Origin: Paralichthys olivaceus
Lineage: Eukaryota; Chordata; Actinopteri; Pleuronectiformes; Paralichthyidae
Direction of reading: 5' to 3'
NCBI RefSeq assembly: GCF_024713975.1
Contig: NC_091107.1
Coordinates: forward strand, 17,909,501 to 17,973,500
Length of the DNA: 64,000 nucleotides
Below, piece after piece: positions 12,983-24,769 of the stretch. Position numbers and translations under genes: made by a program. The notes below the pieces were generated by a model. That model saw only the letters and a program-made list of their open reading frames with translations, was not told the DNA's origin and made no database searches. The first letter of the stretch is position 1, and every line of letters begins with the position of its first letter.

Positions 12983-13794
12983 GTGAGTCACTGATGTGTT
13001 ATGGCATTGTCTTCAATTGATTGAGGAGATTCAGGAGAATATCTTCAGCATCTTTACATGGACAAAACCTAGTGTTTTTGAAAATATTTTTTTCTCATTT
13101 GCATGACATGTAACTGATCATTTATTATTTAAACATACAACCATAAAGACATTTGAGATGATGCACTGCACGGCTTCCGTTGTTGCTTTGCTTTGATAAA
13201 GATACAGAAAATCAGAAGGAACAGACTTCAAGGAAGTGACTGTCTCTCTTTACAGTATTATTATTGTAAGAAATAATCTTTATTAATAATCAGTCTAGCT
13301 GAAGTATTCTCCTAAAAACCAATGCAAATCAAATCAAATAAAAAAAAATTATAATGCAAAATTATAAAAAATGCAATACAGAATATTTGAGTTTCATTAT
13401 AAGATGGACATCCCTGTTTCTGCATTCTTTGCGATGCTTCCTTTGTCTTGTGATGATCATGCTGTTTTAAGCGTCACTGATTCCTCATTTTCTGGATGAA
13501 AAGGGGAACAAGAAGTCACAGGAGATGTATGTTTCTTTTGTGCTTAACATGTCATCGTCTTAATCACAACGTTGGACCAATAAGATTGTCTGAACAGCTG
13601 ATAAAGATTGGATTATTCTACTCAGACGTGACTGTGAAACTGTGTTGTGTGCACTTCTGTCACAGAAATCTTATCAATAAACTCCTTTGTTGGTCACTGG
13701 GGTTGAGCTATCACATGTTTGTCTGCCCGTGAGGTGTGGTTAACAGCTGATACGAACATAATGTAACTGATGTGTAGCGCACCAACACTAAATC

Positions 13795-14030
13795 AATCAA
13801 GGAGGTTATGTTTACACCTCTGTCTGTTTGTTGGTTTGTTTGTCTATGTGTTTGTTCGTTGGCAGGACTTTTTTTTTTTGTCTTTGATTTTCCAGGGAAT
13901 CATTCATGAATGGTTAAGGGAGTGATATCTATCCAAGTGTGGGCAATCTGATGCAGCTTGATTTAATTTAAAGCAACTGTTGCACCAAGAGTATGCACTC
14001 ATTCTAATATACAATCAGCTTGTTTGATTT
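13795..14030 (-). repeat. Dispersed fish repeat, family A, copy 3 (reversed)
   Basis: Starts with 'aaggaggttatgtttacacc', the reverse of the family tail, followed by a 'tgtttgttggtttgtttgtc' run and 'ggaatcattcatgaatg'. It ends about 175 bases before the first trpv1 coding exon. Confidence 0.7.
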
Positions 14031-14205
14031 TAGAAATCTAAGATGCTGGAAGAGATTAGAAAAACATTTTATTCAATATTTTGTTCAATCTTAATAATCC
14101 TTTGGCGGCTTATAACTTGTCTACAGAAAATGTCTTGTGCGCTATTCAAAAACCATGTACACTTGTGGCATGTCTCCACACAGACCACTGCAGACACAGG
14201 CAGCG

Positions 14206-17200
14206 ATGAAGAAGTCAGAGATGTTTGGCTTCTCCCTGGAAACAGACGACAGGACGGAGACGGAGAAATTACGGGACAAAGCAGACAGTGCAAAGAGGAC
14301 TGGATTGGTCTCTGCTTTGGGTTTGGGCCAGGAGGCCCCCATGGCACCAATGGACACTGATCACCAGGAAATTATAGATAAAACCAAGCCTGACAGACCC
14401 CAATTCAATCTCAACTTTGACAGGTTCTCCATGCCATGATAATATGATCCTACCTTTTTTAAATCACCATATCTCAGGTTCATTGTGTTATCAAGCCCCA
14501 CAGAGCTGTTTCATGGAGTGGCTTGACCTTTTGACTCATGTATTTCTCTAACCCAGTTGTCTGTGTGATATTCTGCATTGTAGAGCGATTCGAGGTATAG
14601 AGCAGGACAACAGGGAGACAGACCGTGAGAAATTTATAATTGAACGGCTGTTTGATGCAGTGGCCACCAGAGACTGCACAAAGCTTGAGGGCCTGCAGGA
14701 CTACCTGCACAAAAACATGAAGAGACTCTCTGACCCCTCCTGTGAGTGTGACAGGACCCTCAGTGCACCACACTATAAGCTGTTGACACATGTGTATATG
14801 TGTGTGTTACCCCCCTGAGTGTTATGTTGCACCTGCAGATCAGTCATATGGCAAAACCACCCTCATGAAGGCTCTCCTGCACCTCAGAGATGGCAAGAAC
14901 GAGACTGTGGAATTGTTAATTGAGATTTCCGAGAGGCTGGGTGACATTAAAGAGTTTGTGAATGCAGCCTACACCAGCAGCTATTACAAAGGTACACTTT
15001 TTATCTGAGAGCTTGAATTTCACACAATCCTTTTTTAAGGGAGCCCACTCAGTCAGTCTTTCCTAGTTAACACAATGATGTTTGACTCTGACAGGTCAGA
15101 CAGCTCTCCATATAGCCATCGAGAGGAGGAGTCTCTCCTATGTGAAACTACTGGTCAGTAAAGGAGCAGACGTCCACGCCAAAGCCTGTGGCAAATTCTT
15201 CCAGCCACATGACGGCCCCTACTTTTACTTTGGTGAGTTCAAAGAGTGGAGCCTCACACTTACATCATCTACTGGGTAGTAAAACTCAGCATTTGACTTT
15301 GCTCCCATCTTAGCTGGGTTGTTTCTCTGCTGCACATCAACCATTGAGTATATCAATATCCAAAATTCAGTTTCTTTGTTTTATTTTCATTTCATTAATA
15401 ATAACGGTTACATTCTTAATTATGCTAATGATGGGTATAAGCTCAAGTATGAGTATGAAACTAGGTCCTGCCTTTGACATTAAGTGCATGATAATATTCA
15501 TTGTCATCATTATTGATTATGTTTTCATCAGAGATTAGTCACCTGAAACTCAGAATTGTTGTGTTGTCATTAGCTTAAAATGAGCAATTCATATCTAAAT
15601 CAGGAGCTGGTACACCACAGAACCCTCCATGTTGGTAGTCGATTGGAAAGACAGTGATCAGGGCATAATTATACAGTTATTTGCAATCTATATCCTCACC
15701 ACTAGATGCAACTAAATCTTACAAAATGGACCTTCAAGCACATTTTTAAATAACTCTGATGACATCACGAAGGTTACAGAAAGTAAACATTTGTTTTCTC
15801 AGGCCGAGTTGCTCCCGAGACAAGTAAACTGAACCTTGTGTGAAACCAATGATGAAACACCAACTTTTAGTGCGTAATACTTTGGGCACCTGCTAGTTCA
15901 CCTGGTAGCACGGGACGCCCTGCACCCAGAGGCTTGAGTCCTCCTTCAGCGCCTGAAGGTTAGGTTCTCACCCGGCTCTTTGCTACACGTTTTCCCCATT
16001 TCATGCATAAACTTATCTGACAATAAAGGTGAATGTCCAGAGTTAAAGTTACACTGTACATATTAAGGTGTGTCCTTGTACAGTCATGTGAAATCTGGAA
16101 CATGGACTGTTGTCAAAGAAAAGATTTATAGAATAAACTCCAAAGGATCATTTCCATCAACCAATGTCCATTTAAAGTCAACGGATAAACTTGGTTCTTG
16201 GAAAGAGACCTTGGTAGGGCTTAGACAATACAATAATTGTTAGATAAACTTTTACCTAAATGATGTCCAGTTTTTAACAGGTCAGTAGTCCCAAAATTAT
16301 ATCTGTCATTCAAATAACTAATTAGAATTAGAAAAATGTGTTAGTTTGCAGTCAAAGGTCATGCTTTACATTGATGAACTGAGTGTGGAAATATCAAACC
16401 TTACACACAGACACATGCTAAATAAAGAACAGCCACTGACTGTAGTCCCTCTCTACGTCATCCTCAGGTGAGCTGCCTCTGTCTCTGGCTGCCTGCACCA
16501 ACCAGGCTGATATAGTGGACTTCCTGATGGAGAACGAATTCCAGCAGGCGGAAGCAAAGCTGGGGGATTCTCAGGGTAACACAGTGCTGCATGCCCTGGT
16601 GGTGGTTGCTGACAACTCCCAGGAGAACACAGACTTCATCACCAACATATATGACCGCATACTCAAGACCACTGACCGACTGTATCCAAACCTGAAGTTG
16701 GAGGACATCGAAAACAAGCGGGGGCTAACACCTCTTAAAATGGCTGCCAAGACTGGCAAGATAGGGGTCAGTAGAGATATGGCAACACAAAGGGCATACA
16801 AATTTTAGCATGTATTTAATTTAATTCTTTTTATTAAGGAAAACATCATTTAAGAGGCTTCCATATAGTTCTGCTGCCTAGTAGTGTGTTCCAGACAAGT
16901 CTACAGTTTTAGTCTGAATGTTTAACTAGACAACAGACAGTGAACCTTCTGGCTTTCCTTTCATCCGTCTGCAGCTTTTTTCTCATATCCTGAAAAGGGA
17001 ATTCCAAGACAGCCACAAACACTTGTCCCGTAAATTCACTGAATGGGTTTTCGGGCCGGTCCACTGCTCCCTGTACGACCTGGCCTCGTTGGATTCGTAC
17101 GAGGATGCCTCAGTCATTGAGATACTGATCTGTGGCAGCAAGATTCCTGTGAGTTCTGGCATCACGAGCTCAGTCAGAGCTGACACTGTCCTCATCCCAT

Positions 17201-20200
17201 TCTTAAACATCTGTCTCCTCCTGTTCCCTTGCAGAACCGTCACAAGATGCTCGAGACGGAGCCTCTGACCCAACTGCTGGATGAGAAGTGGAAGAAGTTT
17301 GCGGGTCCTCTTTTTTTCCTCAACTTCCTGTTCTATCTTCTCTACCTGATCATATTCACTATTGTGGGTTACAGTAAGAAGGAAGGAGAGGTGAGGTTCA
17401 GGGTACCAACTGTGTGATTTTTTTGTGTATCCGTCTCCATAGATTGAACATAAAAATGCATCCTTCAACTATCCTGAAATGAAGCTAAATTATCCATGAT
17501 ACGAGTGCCGCCATCTTGTGCAATTGGAGCAAGATGCATGCATAGTAACAATTGAGCCATCTTTCAGAAACAACTTTTAAGTTTGGTTCTTGTAGCATTC
17601 ACTAACATGGAGGAGGTCAGATTTATGACCTATAGTGCAGCCAACCGCCAGGTGGCAATCGAGGCACTTTGGCTTCATTTCCAGGAAGCATATCATCCAT
17701 CTATGATCATTCTGAGACAGACCTGTGGTGAAGTTGCTGATGTTTGACCTCTGCTCCACAGCCTCCGTTTCCCCTCGAACACAACATAGCGGGTTACCTG
17801 TACGTTTCAGGCCAGCTGCTGTTACTATTTGCAAACATCTATTTCTTTCTAGTAGGGGTATGTGCTCGCTCTTACTCTAAATCTTATCACCATCTTGTGG
17901 AGAATGTATTCCAGTCATGTGCCTTTAACCTTTTTCTTAAATCCCCAGATAAGAGACATGTGCAGGAAGCGACCAAAGCTGCAGACATTGCTGACCGATG
18001 GATATTATGAGATTCTTTTGTAAGTCTAAATGTATTTTTCCATCTGTCTGTCTGTCTGAAAAGATTTTCAGAGGATTACATTAGAGGTTTTATCACTAAC
18101 GCAGTAGCCAACAAACATCATGTTTACACAATATTTTTATTTGCTCTCCTGTACAGAGGATCACTCTAGGATACTTTATTTAGTTGTTCGATGTGTGACA
18201 AGGGTCCATTTTTACAGAGCTTCACAGGAACAGGAAGGGAGGGGAAGCTGTGGCCAGTGAAGCGTTTGTTTTGGTCAGAGATACTGGTGCTAGAGCACCA
18301 TCTAGTGGGAGTAAATATCACACATTTGAAAATAGTCATTCCCCGCACAGGAAGGTGAGTTTATTGGACCATCGTTTTCAGACATTAACTAGAATAATAA
18401 CACAGGTATACACATAGTGAGGGGGTTTTCTTCTGAGGTCTGTCTGATAATTAGCAGAATCATGCAAAACCTACTGGACAAATTAACAGGAAGCATGGTG
18501 GATGGATGGGTCGGAGCAGAGGATTTTTTTGGCCTTTTTCAACATTGTGAGATAGAGATTTTTCATAATTTTCCTTGATTTCTCAGAGAATAATTCATGA
18601 ATCTTGATGAAAAAAATCCAACATGTTTAAGGGACTGATTTTTATGAGTGTATGTCATTTGGTGCCAAAATAAAACTCCAGATCTAGTGAAATCAAATGT
18701 AGATGTCTGTTGCACTGAGTTCTAATTTACAATGAAAGTTGTCACCACTCTACTGTTTGGCAGTTTCATGCAGGGCTGCCTCTTCCTGACCTCGGCTGGG
18801 CTGTATGTGTGGGGGCGGCAGGAGTACCTGGGCTTCATGGTGCTGTGTCTCGCTCTGAGCTGGGTGAACCTGCTCTACTATTCCCGAGGAGACAGACACA
18901 TGGGCATCTACAGTGTCATGATACAGAAGGTACAGTCCACGCATCCTCAGCTGTGTCACAGTGAACACCCCTATGATCACTCTCATCCCTGATGCCTCCT
19001 TTCTTTTTGTAGATGATCCTCAGTGACATCCTGCGATTTCTTTTTGTCTACGTCGTCTTCCTTTTTGGATTTTCAGCAGGTATTTTACTTTTTCCTCTGT
19101 AAATTCAAGACATTCAATACTGACTTGCAAATAGAATGCACAATTGAATATTATCATAGTTATACTCACCTTAGATTGATTTGAAAACTAGCACTATCCT
19201 ACAGTTTCTAAATAAATCCCCTTTACAGACAAATCAAGAGCACATTGAGAAAAAACTTTAACTTAAACATATTCCTCTTCCGGTCTCAGCTGTGGTCTCT
19301 CTGCTCAAAGAGCCTCCTGTGAAAAACAAAACACACAATATTAGTAAGGGGCGTCTCTTTGCTCCCCTTGACCCTGGCGAGGAGTGCGTGAAACCCTCCT
19401 TCACGAACATCTCCTACACAACGCTGCAGCTCTTCAAGTTCACCATCGGCATGGGTGACATGGAGTTCACGCAGGACTACCACTACAAGGAGGTCTTCTA
19501 CATGCTCCTCATCGCCTACATCATACTCACCTACATCCTGCTGCTCAACATGCTCATCGCCCTCATGAACCGCACTGTAGAGAAGATCAAATTGCAAAGC
19601 AGCAGCATCTGGAAGCTGCAGGTGAGTGAAGTATCCAGAGTTTTTCACTGGTCGTGCGAGTGACTGCATCTAGGCAGCTGTGGTTTGAATGAGGTGCTGT
19701 GAATTGGGTTTCAGAGGGCCATCACCATCCTGGACATGGAGAAAAGGCTGCCAGGTTTCATAAGGAAGAGGTTACGCTGTGGGGAGGAGAAAAAACTGGG
19801 CACGGGTCTTGAAGAAGATCGTCGCCGGTGTTTCAGGTTAGCTTCTCAGACAATCACACAACCAGTGACTAAAATGTCCAACAATGTTTCACACAGTCAG
19901 TAGATCACAATAAGGCCCCAGATAGAAAGTCCAACAGCTGTATGGATAGTGTGGAAATGTAGAATCTGTTTATTTGATTTATACGCATGTGTAAATGAAG
20001 CATATAGAAATATAAATAAAAACACATGAAGACTAGAATGGCACTAGAACAGTTGAGACATGAGAAGTTGGAGGAGCAAAGGCACTGACGTCTTCATTAA
20101 TTGGAGGAATAAAAGAGAAAGAGGAAAATCCAGAGAAGGGAGATGGATGCAGAAAGATAACATCATCTCCAGGGCAAGTTTCTCATGGTGCTGGACCCTA

Positions 20201-21915
20201 GAATAAAGATAGAATGTGCAAAATGTTAGTAATATCTACATATTCGGGTTTAGGGTGATTCAAAATTGAACAAGAGTTCATATTTCCTTATGAAACTACA
20301 TTTATATTCACTACATTCAGATTTTTATTTGAAAAAAGTTCCTTGAGCCGCCCCCTGATCCATATCTGCACAAAACGTTTCTGTGTTCTTTCCTGACTCC
20401 CACCACATCCTTCAACCAAGGTTTGTGGCAATCAGTCCAGATTTGGCCTAATCCTGCTAACAAACAAACAAACAGATGCAAACATCGTTGGTGGAGGTAA
20501 CCACACTATGACCGTGTTAAGGATGTGGCTCTAAGGATGAGAACATGTATTTGTCTCAACAGATGCCATGAATCTTTGACATTTCCTTTAACGCCACCAT
20601 GATGTTGACCTCTGTGATTTTGATGTCTCAACGGTACTGAACCGATTCCTGTTGAACTTAGTGCAGATTCCCCTTTTGGTGATCCCACGGTTCATCTAGC
20701 GTCATCATTAAGTCAAACGCTTTTTTGTTGTCAAATACGTTAGGTCAAGACTCAAATACATGCACAACTCATCAGCCCCAGCTGCACCTGCATTTGGTTG
20801 GTGCTAGTTTGCAAATGTGTCCGTGCTAATGTGCAAAATGGAGGTAAAATCACACCTGCTAAATATCAGCAAGTTAGCGTTGTCATTGTGGGCATGTCAG
20901 CGTGACGAGAGAAGCATTTAGCTCAAAGCACCACTGTGCCTAAGTGCAGTTGAACACAGCTGTAGTCTTGTCACACAATATTGACATACTGTTGGGTAGA
21001 AACTGGAAATCTCTGATATCTTCATTACTTCAGTTGATATACATTTTGCAAAATCCCATTAATTGACTCTGATTGCACAGTAAACTACGGGAAGACTTTT
21101 ATTTCAGCATGTTATTACTGGTTGGTTTTTGGGCTGTGGGCTGAATAAAGTGAAACCATCATATGTAATCTGCAGTGTGCATTCATTGTGCATGCTGGGT
21201 ACGAAAGCAACAGGCCAGAGGCAGAGAATAGTGGCACTGCTCGGTAGTGCTCATGCAGTATATTGGCTCTAGTTGTGCTGGATGAGACACAAAACCTGCA
21301 TGTGTGGCCTTAATTTTGAGTCTTGGTTTGTTTGCGTGACAGAAAGGCCACAGTGAGAGCGATTGCAAAAGATGTTTGTACCTCACAGATTGTTAACAGA
21401 GGAATAAAAAACAGCAGGAAAATATGAAAGCAGAAGCAAAGGTTTGTGCTTTAAGATTTAACAAATGATGCAGCTGTGTGAGCGGGATCGATTGAAGTGC
21501 AGCACAATGTTCTTTACTAATTTGCCTTCTCTGACGGCTGATTGATGTGTCACACAGCGGACAGTAATTGGAGCATGTGTCTCTTCTTGTCGTCTCAGAG
21601 TGGAGGAAGTCAACTGGAACAAATGGAACATCAACCTGGCCAAAATCAATGAGGATCCCGGCTGCTGGGATCGTTTACACCAGCCTGCATCAGGCACCCC
21701 GGCGCACAGACCAAACAGAGGTGCGGACACATTTCTAGATTAGAAAAAAGGCCTTTTTCTAATCTTGTAATTCTCTGTGGCAGGAAAGTGATCTGCCCCT
21801 GGTGACGTTTCCTTCTTTTTCCACAGGGAGGAGCTGGAGAGGCTTATTCAGTGACAGCAGTAGGCAGAGGTATCAGTCCACAGAGATGAATCCTCTAAGC
21901 AGCTCACAGGTCTGA
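14206..21915 (+). CDS. trpv1: TRPV1 cation channel, 15 coding exons
   Basis: Homotetrameric plasma-membrane cation channel of sensory neurons. Coding exons are 14206-14423, 14584-14741, 14839-14991, 15095-15232, 16468-16766, 16975-17148, 17235-17390, 17762-17857, 17949-18019, 18764-18929, 19013-19079, 19290-19621, 19715-19836, 21599-21720 and 21827-21915. Every junction keeps phase; the product is 786 residues (rat 838). Ankyrin repeats span about residues 85-335, with the ATP-contacting GKT (K131) and YYKGQ (174-178) conserved. S1 is about 406-426, S2 443-464, S3 483-504, S4 509-528, S5 545-570, and S6 634-660. The pore filter is GMGD (619-622). The TRP helix has [12 protein letters not shown] from 672. 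Rat positions equal fish +28 up to S5 and +24 from the filter on. Several ligand-pocket and pore residues differ from rat (see findings). The N-terminus is short; an in-frame ATG at 14137 lies just before a good acceptor at 14183, so 14206 is preferred. Confidence 0.95.
15590..15740 (+). repeat. Degenerate repeat fragment in trpv1 intron 4
   Basis: It ends 'aatcttacaaaatggacctt', which resembles the right end of the inverted-repeat element at 38754-39121 ('aatcttacacactggacctt'), preceded by 'ccctccatgttggtag'. Probably an old truncated copy of the same or a related element. Confidence 0.4.
15888..16040 (+). mobile_element. tRNA-derived SINE in trpv1 intron 4
   Basis: The left part has a Pol III box A-like 'tagttcacctggtagca' and a box B-like 'aggcttgagtcc'. 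It is followed by 'cggctctttgctacacgttt' and 'tctgacaataaaggtgaatg'. The last two match the body and tail of a common teleost SINE whose tail reads CTGTCAAATAAAGG. The copy is diverged and on the plus strand. Confidence 0.65.
18455..18725 (-). repeat. Dispersed fish repeat, family A, copy 4 (reversed)
   Basis: Contains 'aacattgtgagatagagatt', 'gaataattcatgaatcttga' and 'actccagatctagtg', reverse forms of the family landmarks. It sits in trpv1 intron 9 and stops about 40 bases before exon 10. Confidence 0.65.
20335..20510 (+). repeat. Dispersed fish repeat, family A, copy 5
   Basis: Lies in trpv1 intron 13. It has 'ccccctgatccatatctgca', 'cccaccacatccttcaacca', 'aatcctgctaacaaacaaac' and 'ggtggaggtaac', the family's 3' half on the plus strand. 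Confidence 0.75.
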
Positions 21916-22260
21916 AAAGACACAGTTCAGAGCTTCACTCAGCCTGACTGACCTGAGCGACGAGGCATTCAAACCCAAAAACAGTATTCACTTTCAGCTC
22001 TACCTTCCTATATGACTGATACTCCACCGCCAGCTTGACTTTAAATGTAATCTTTAAGGCAATTTTTCAGATACAGACAGTAATGAGAAAGAGATTTTTG
22101 ACATTCATCCAGTTGACTGTAAAAATGAAAATGTTTCAATGCTGTTTATATACCAAAAAAACCATGCATTTAAAACCCATTAACTATTTATAACCTTCCA
22201 CACATGTCACTTTAAGCTCCAACAGGATACATGTCCTCTGTCTGCAAAAAAAAAATAAAG
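21916..22260 (+). other. trpv1 3' UTR with poly(A) signals
   Basis: The likely 3' UTR follows the TGA at 21913-21915. AATAAA occurs at 22254-22259 after an A-rich run, and again at 22677-22682, giving a short or a long form. Neither was confirmed by a downstream GU-rich rule. Confidence 0.5.
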
Positions 22261-22764
22261 CTACATCCAAAGGCACTGCTCAAAATCCTTCATGGGGCAA
22301 GACGGATCACGGAGGTGCTGATCCTGCCCTCCCACTGCATGCCCTTTACACAGGTCCCATTTTCATCACAGCCAGACAAGCTAAATCTACTGCAGCCTCA
22401 CAGTCCTGCAGATTTCACAGCTTGCTCTGTCTACTCTTCTTCCTGTTTCTATTTGGCAGGGCCAGGCTCAGATAAATGGCATGAAAGCACAGCAATAGGT
22501 GCAGCTATGACTGCCTTTAACACCAGCCGTTAGTTTAGATGGACCCTTTGGATCATTTAGTCTCATGTTAGGGCTGTTTATCTCAGAGACAAGTGTGTGA
22601 GTAACTGACCTACCTGAACATGTTAATATTTTAACTTACTAAGCTGCAGAATGAGGAGTGCAATAGAAAACGTGCAATAAAAGCATCTGTTGTTAGTTCC
22701 AACGTGTACAACAATGTTCCAGATATTCCAAACTATGGCTCAGACTCATATCAAAGCATAAATT

Positions 22765-24769
22765 AGAACTTTATTTTATTATTACAATATTACAAAAAGA
22801 GTAGCACAACTCTCACGCTCTCGCCTCTTTTCTGTAGTACAGAATGACACAAAAGAAAGGCTTGTGGACCTTCTTCCTTTTCACAGCAATAGTACAAGAA
22901 ACAAAGGAGAAAATAAAATTTAAATAACAAGCAAATCAAGTATTATAAATAGTCACAACTGCAAACTGAAGCTTTGAAACTTGAAGAAAAAGTTACAGCC
23001 CTGTAACTACACATTGCTAAAATATATAATTACAAAATATTACTCCTTTTCTCGCTTTCCGTAATAAAGAATTTCTAAGGAATTGTTTGTCTAATCAACA
23101 AAACATCAAAATAAAAAGATTTAAAAAAAAAAGGAAATGCTATTTCTGTGTATCCTTACTGTCTTCGTTCTCCTTATTGTTTGGGGTTTTCATCAAAACC
23201 ATGCTCATTTGCAAAGGAAAGTCCAAGGACCAAACACTTAAGGCTTTTTAAGGGCTGTTAGGGAGTTAGGTGAACAAAACATGGGCATCATTGTGTTTCT
23301 ATACACACACACACACACACACACACTCTTTCACACACACACACACACTCTTTCACACACACACGCACGCGCACACACACACACACACCCTGAAGTCTAC
23401 CCACATCAGCAGGCAACATTCACACACACAATCATTACATTTTTTAAGTTACAGTAGTCTAGTAGGTAAGCCAGTGTACAATAAAATAAACAATGCATTT
23501 GCTGTTTCACTTTTAACTCAAAAAGGTCAGTTTTGTTTACCTCCAAGTGATCTTGCAAGTGATCAATTTGGTCTTTCCAGACAGACTTCACATCAAAATC
23601 AGTAGCAACTACATAACTTAATCCACTTAAGTTCCTGCTGTCGGGATCAAAACTCTGGCTCGACTCGTAGTTCGATTCTTTGTGACATTTTGTAACACTA
23701 TCACTATCACCTACAGTCCAGAGTTCTGTCCTCACAACTAACTGATCGCCTTCAATAATCTCAACATTCAAGTATTACATTTGTCATTGTTACAAAGAAT
23801 GATCTGAAAAGGAAACAAAAATAAAATGGCATCTTCATAACAGTGTGTCTTTGTTAACCTGACTTTGGCCGTGCGAAGGTATGAGAGTACTTCACAATGT
23901 TGTTGCCAAACCTTCTTGGCATTAACAAGTCTTTTTTTTAACACCTGAATTCATTGCAGCATTGTAAGCAGAACAGAGCATCATCTATTTATTTGCTCCC
24001 TGCTGGATCCTAACTATGTACATGCAACTTGATTACATGTAGCCTTAACTGATAGTAAGGAATCAATGTTGAATAGTCCCATTATACAAATAAATAGTTA
24101 TATTTAAAACGAATAAAACCTCTGTGTACGTGTGCATAACACAAGCTGTACTACTATCTCCAGTGTCTGAAAGCTTTGCATTGAAACAAGATCATTACTC
24201 TCTTTTAAGTCCTCTAATGATTGTGTTCAATCAAGCTTCTATGAAATTTCAGCATCGCCACCAAAACGAAAATTAGTCACTTGTCTAAAACAGAATAATC
24301 CTGACAAGACCCTGTAAAAACATCCATTAGAGTTTTTTAATGGGCCACCTCTTTGTTTTTCTTCTTCTTTTCTTACATGCATAAGAAAATATTATCGATA
24401 GGTCTTAAGTTGAAATAACACAGGATCTGTAGATCCAGGCACACAAATAGGCAAGTATGATAGAAGAGGAGGAAGCAGGGAATGACACACACACAGTACA
24501 GACATGTACACACGTACATGAAAAAGTTCCCTAAAGTGCTCGATAAATGCACTCATCAACAAAATAAAAGTAACAATTGATCACTTGCAAGATTTATAAA
24601 AAAGAACAAAAGAACAAAAAAATACTGTTCTTCATTAAATATATTAATTTACCCTCTTAAACATTAGCGGTCATTTGTTTAAGTTATGAATTTATTTTTA
24701 TTCTTGTGTTTCTGTTCTTAAGACTAAACAAAGGGGGTTTGATAACTGTTGTGTAGACAAGGCCATAGC
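22765..24769 (-). other. fam222b 3' UTR
   Basis: About 2 kb of AT-rich, non-coding sequence follows the fam222b stop on the minus strand. Poly(A) signals on the minus strand (plus-strand TTTATT) are at 24691-24702 (short form) and 22770-22780 (long form). A long 3' UTR is common for regulatory genes, but the extent is inferred. The (AC)n microsatellite at 23302-23388 lies within it. Confidence 0.45.
23302..23388. repeat. (AC)n microsatellite, interrupted
   Basis: Three AC runs of about 25, 17 and 35 bases are separated by 'tctttc' units and a few ACGC variants. If transcribed as part of the fam222b 3' UTR it would read as UG repeats. Confidence 0.95.
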
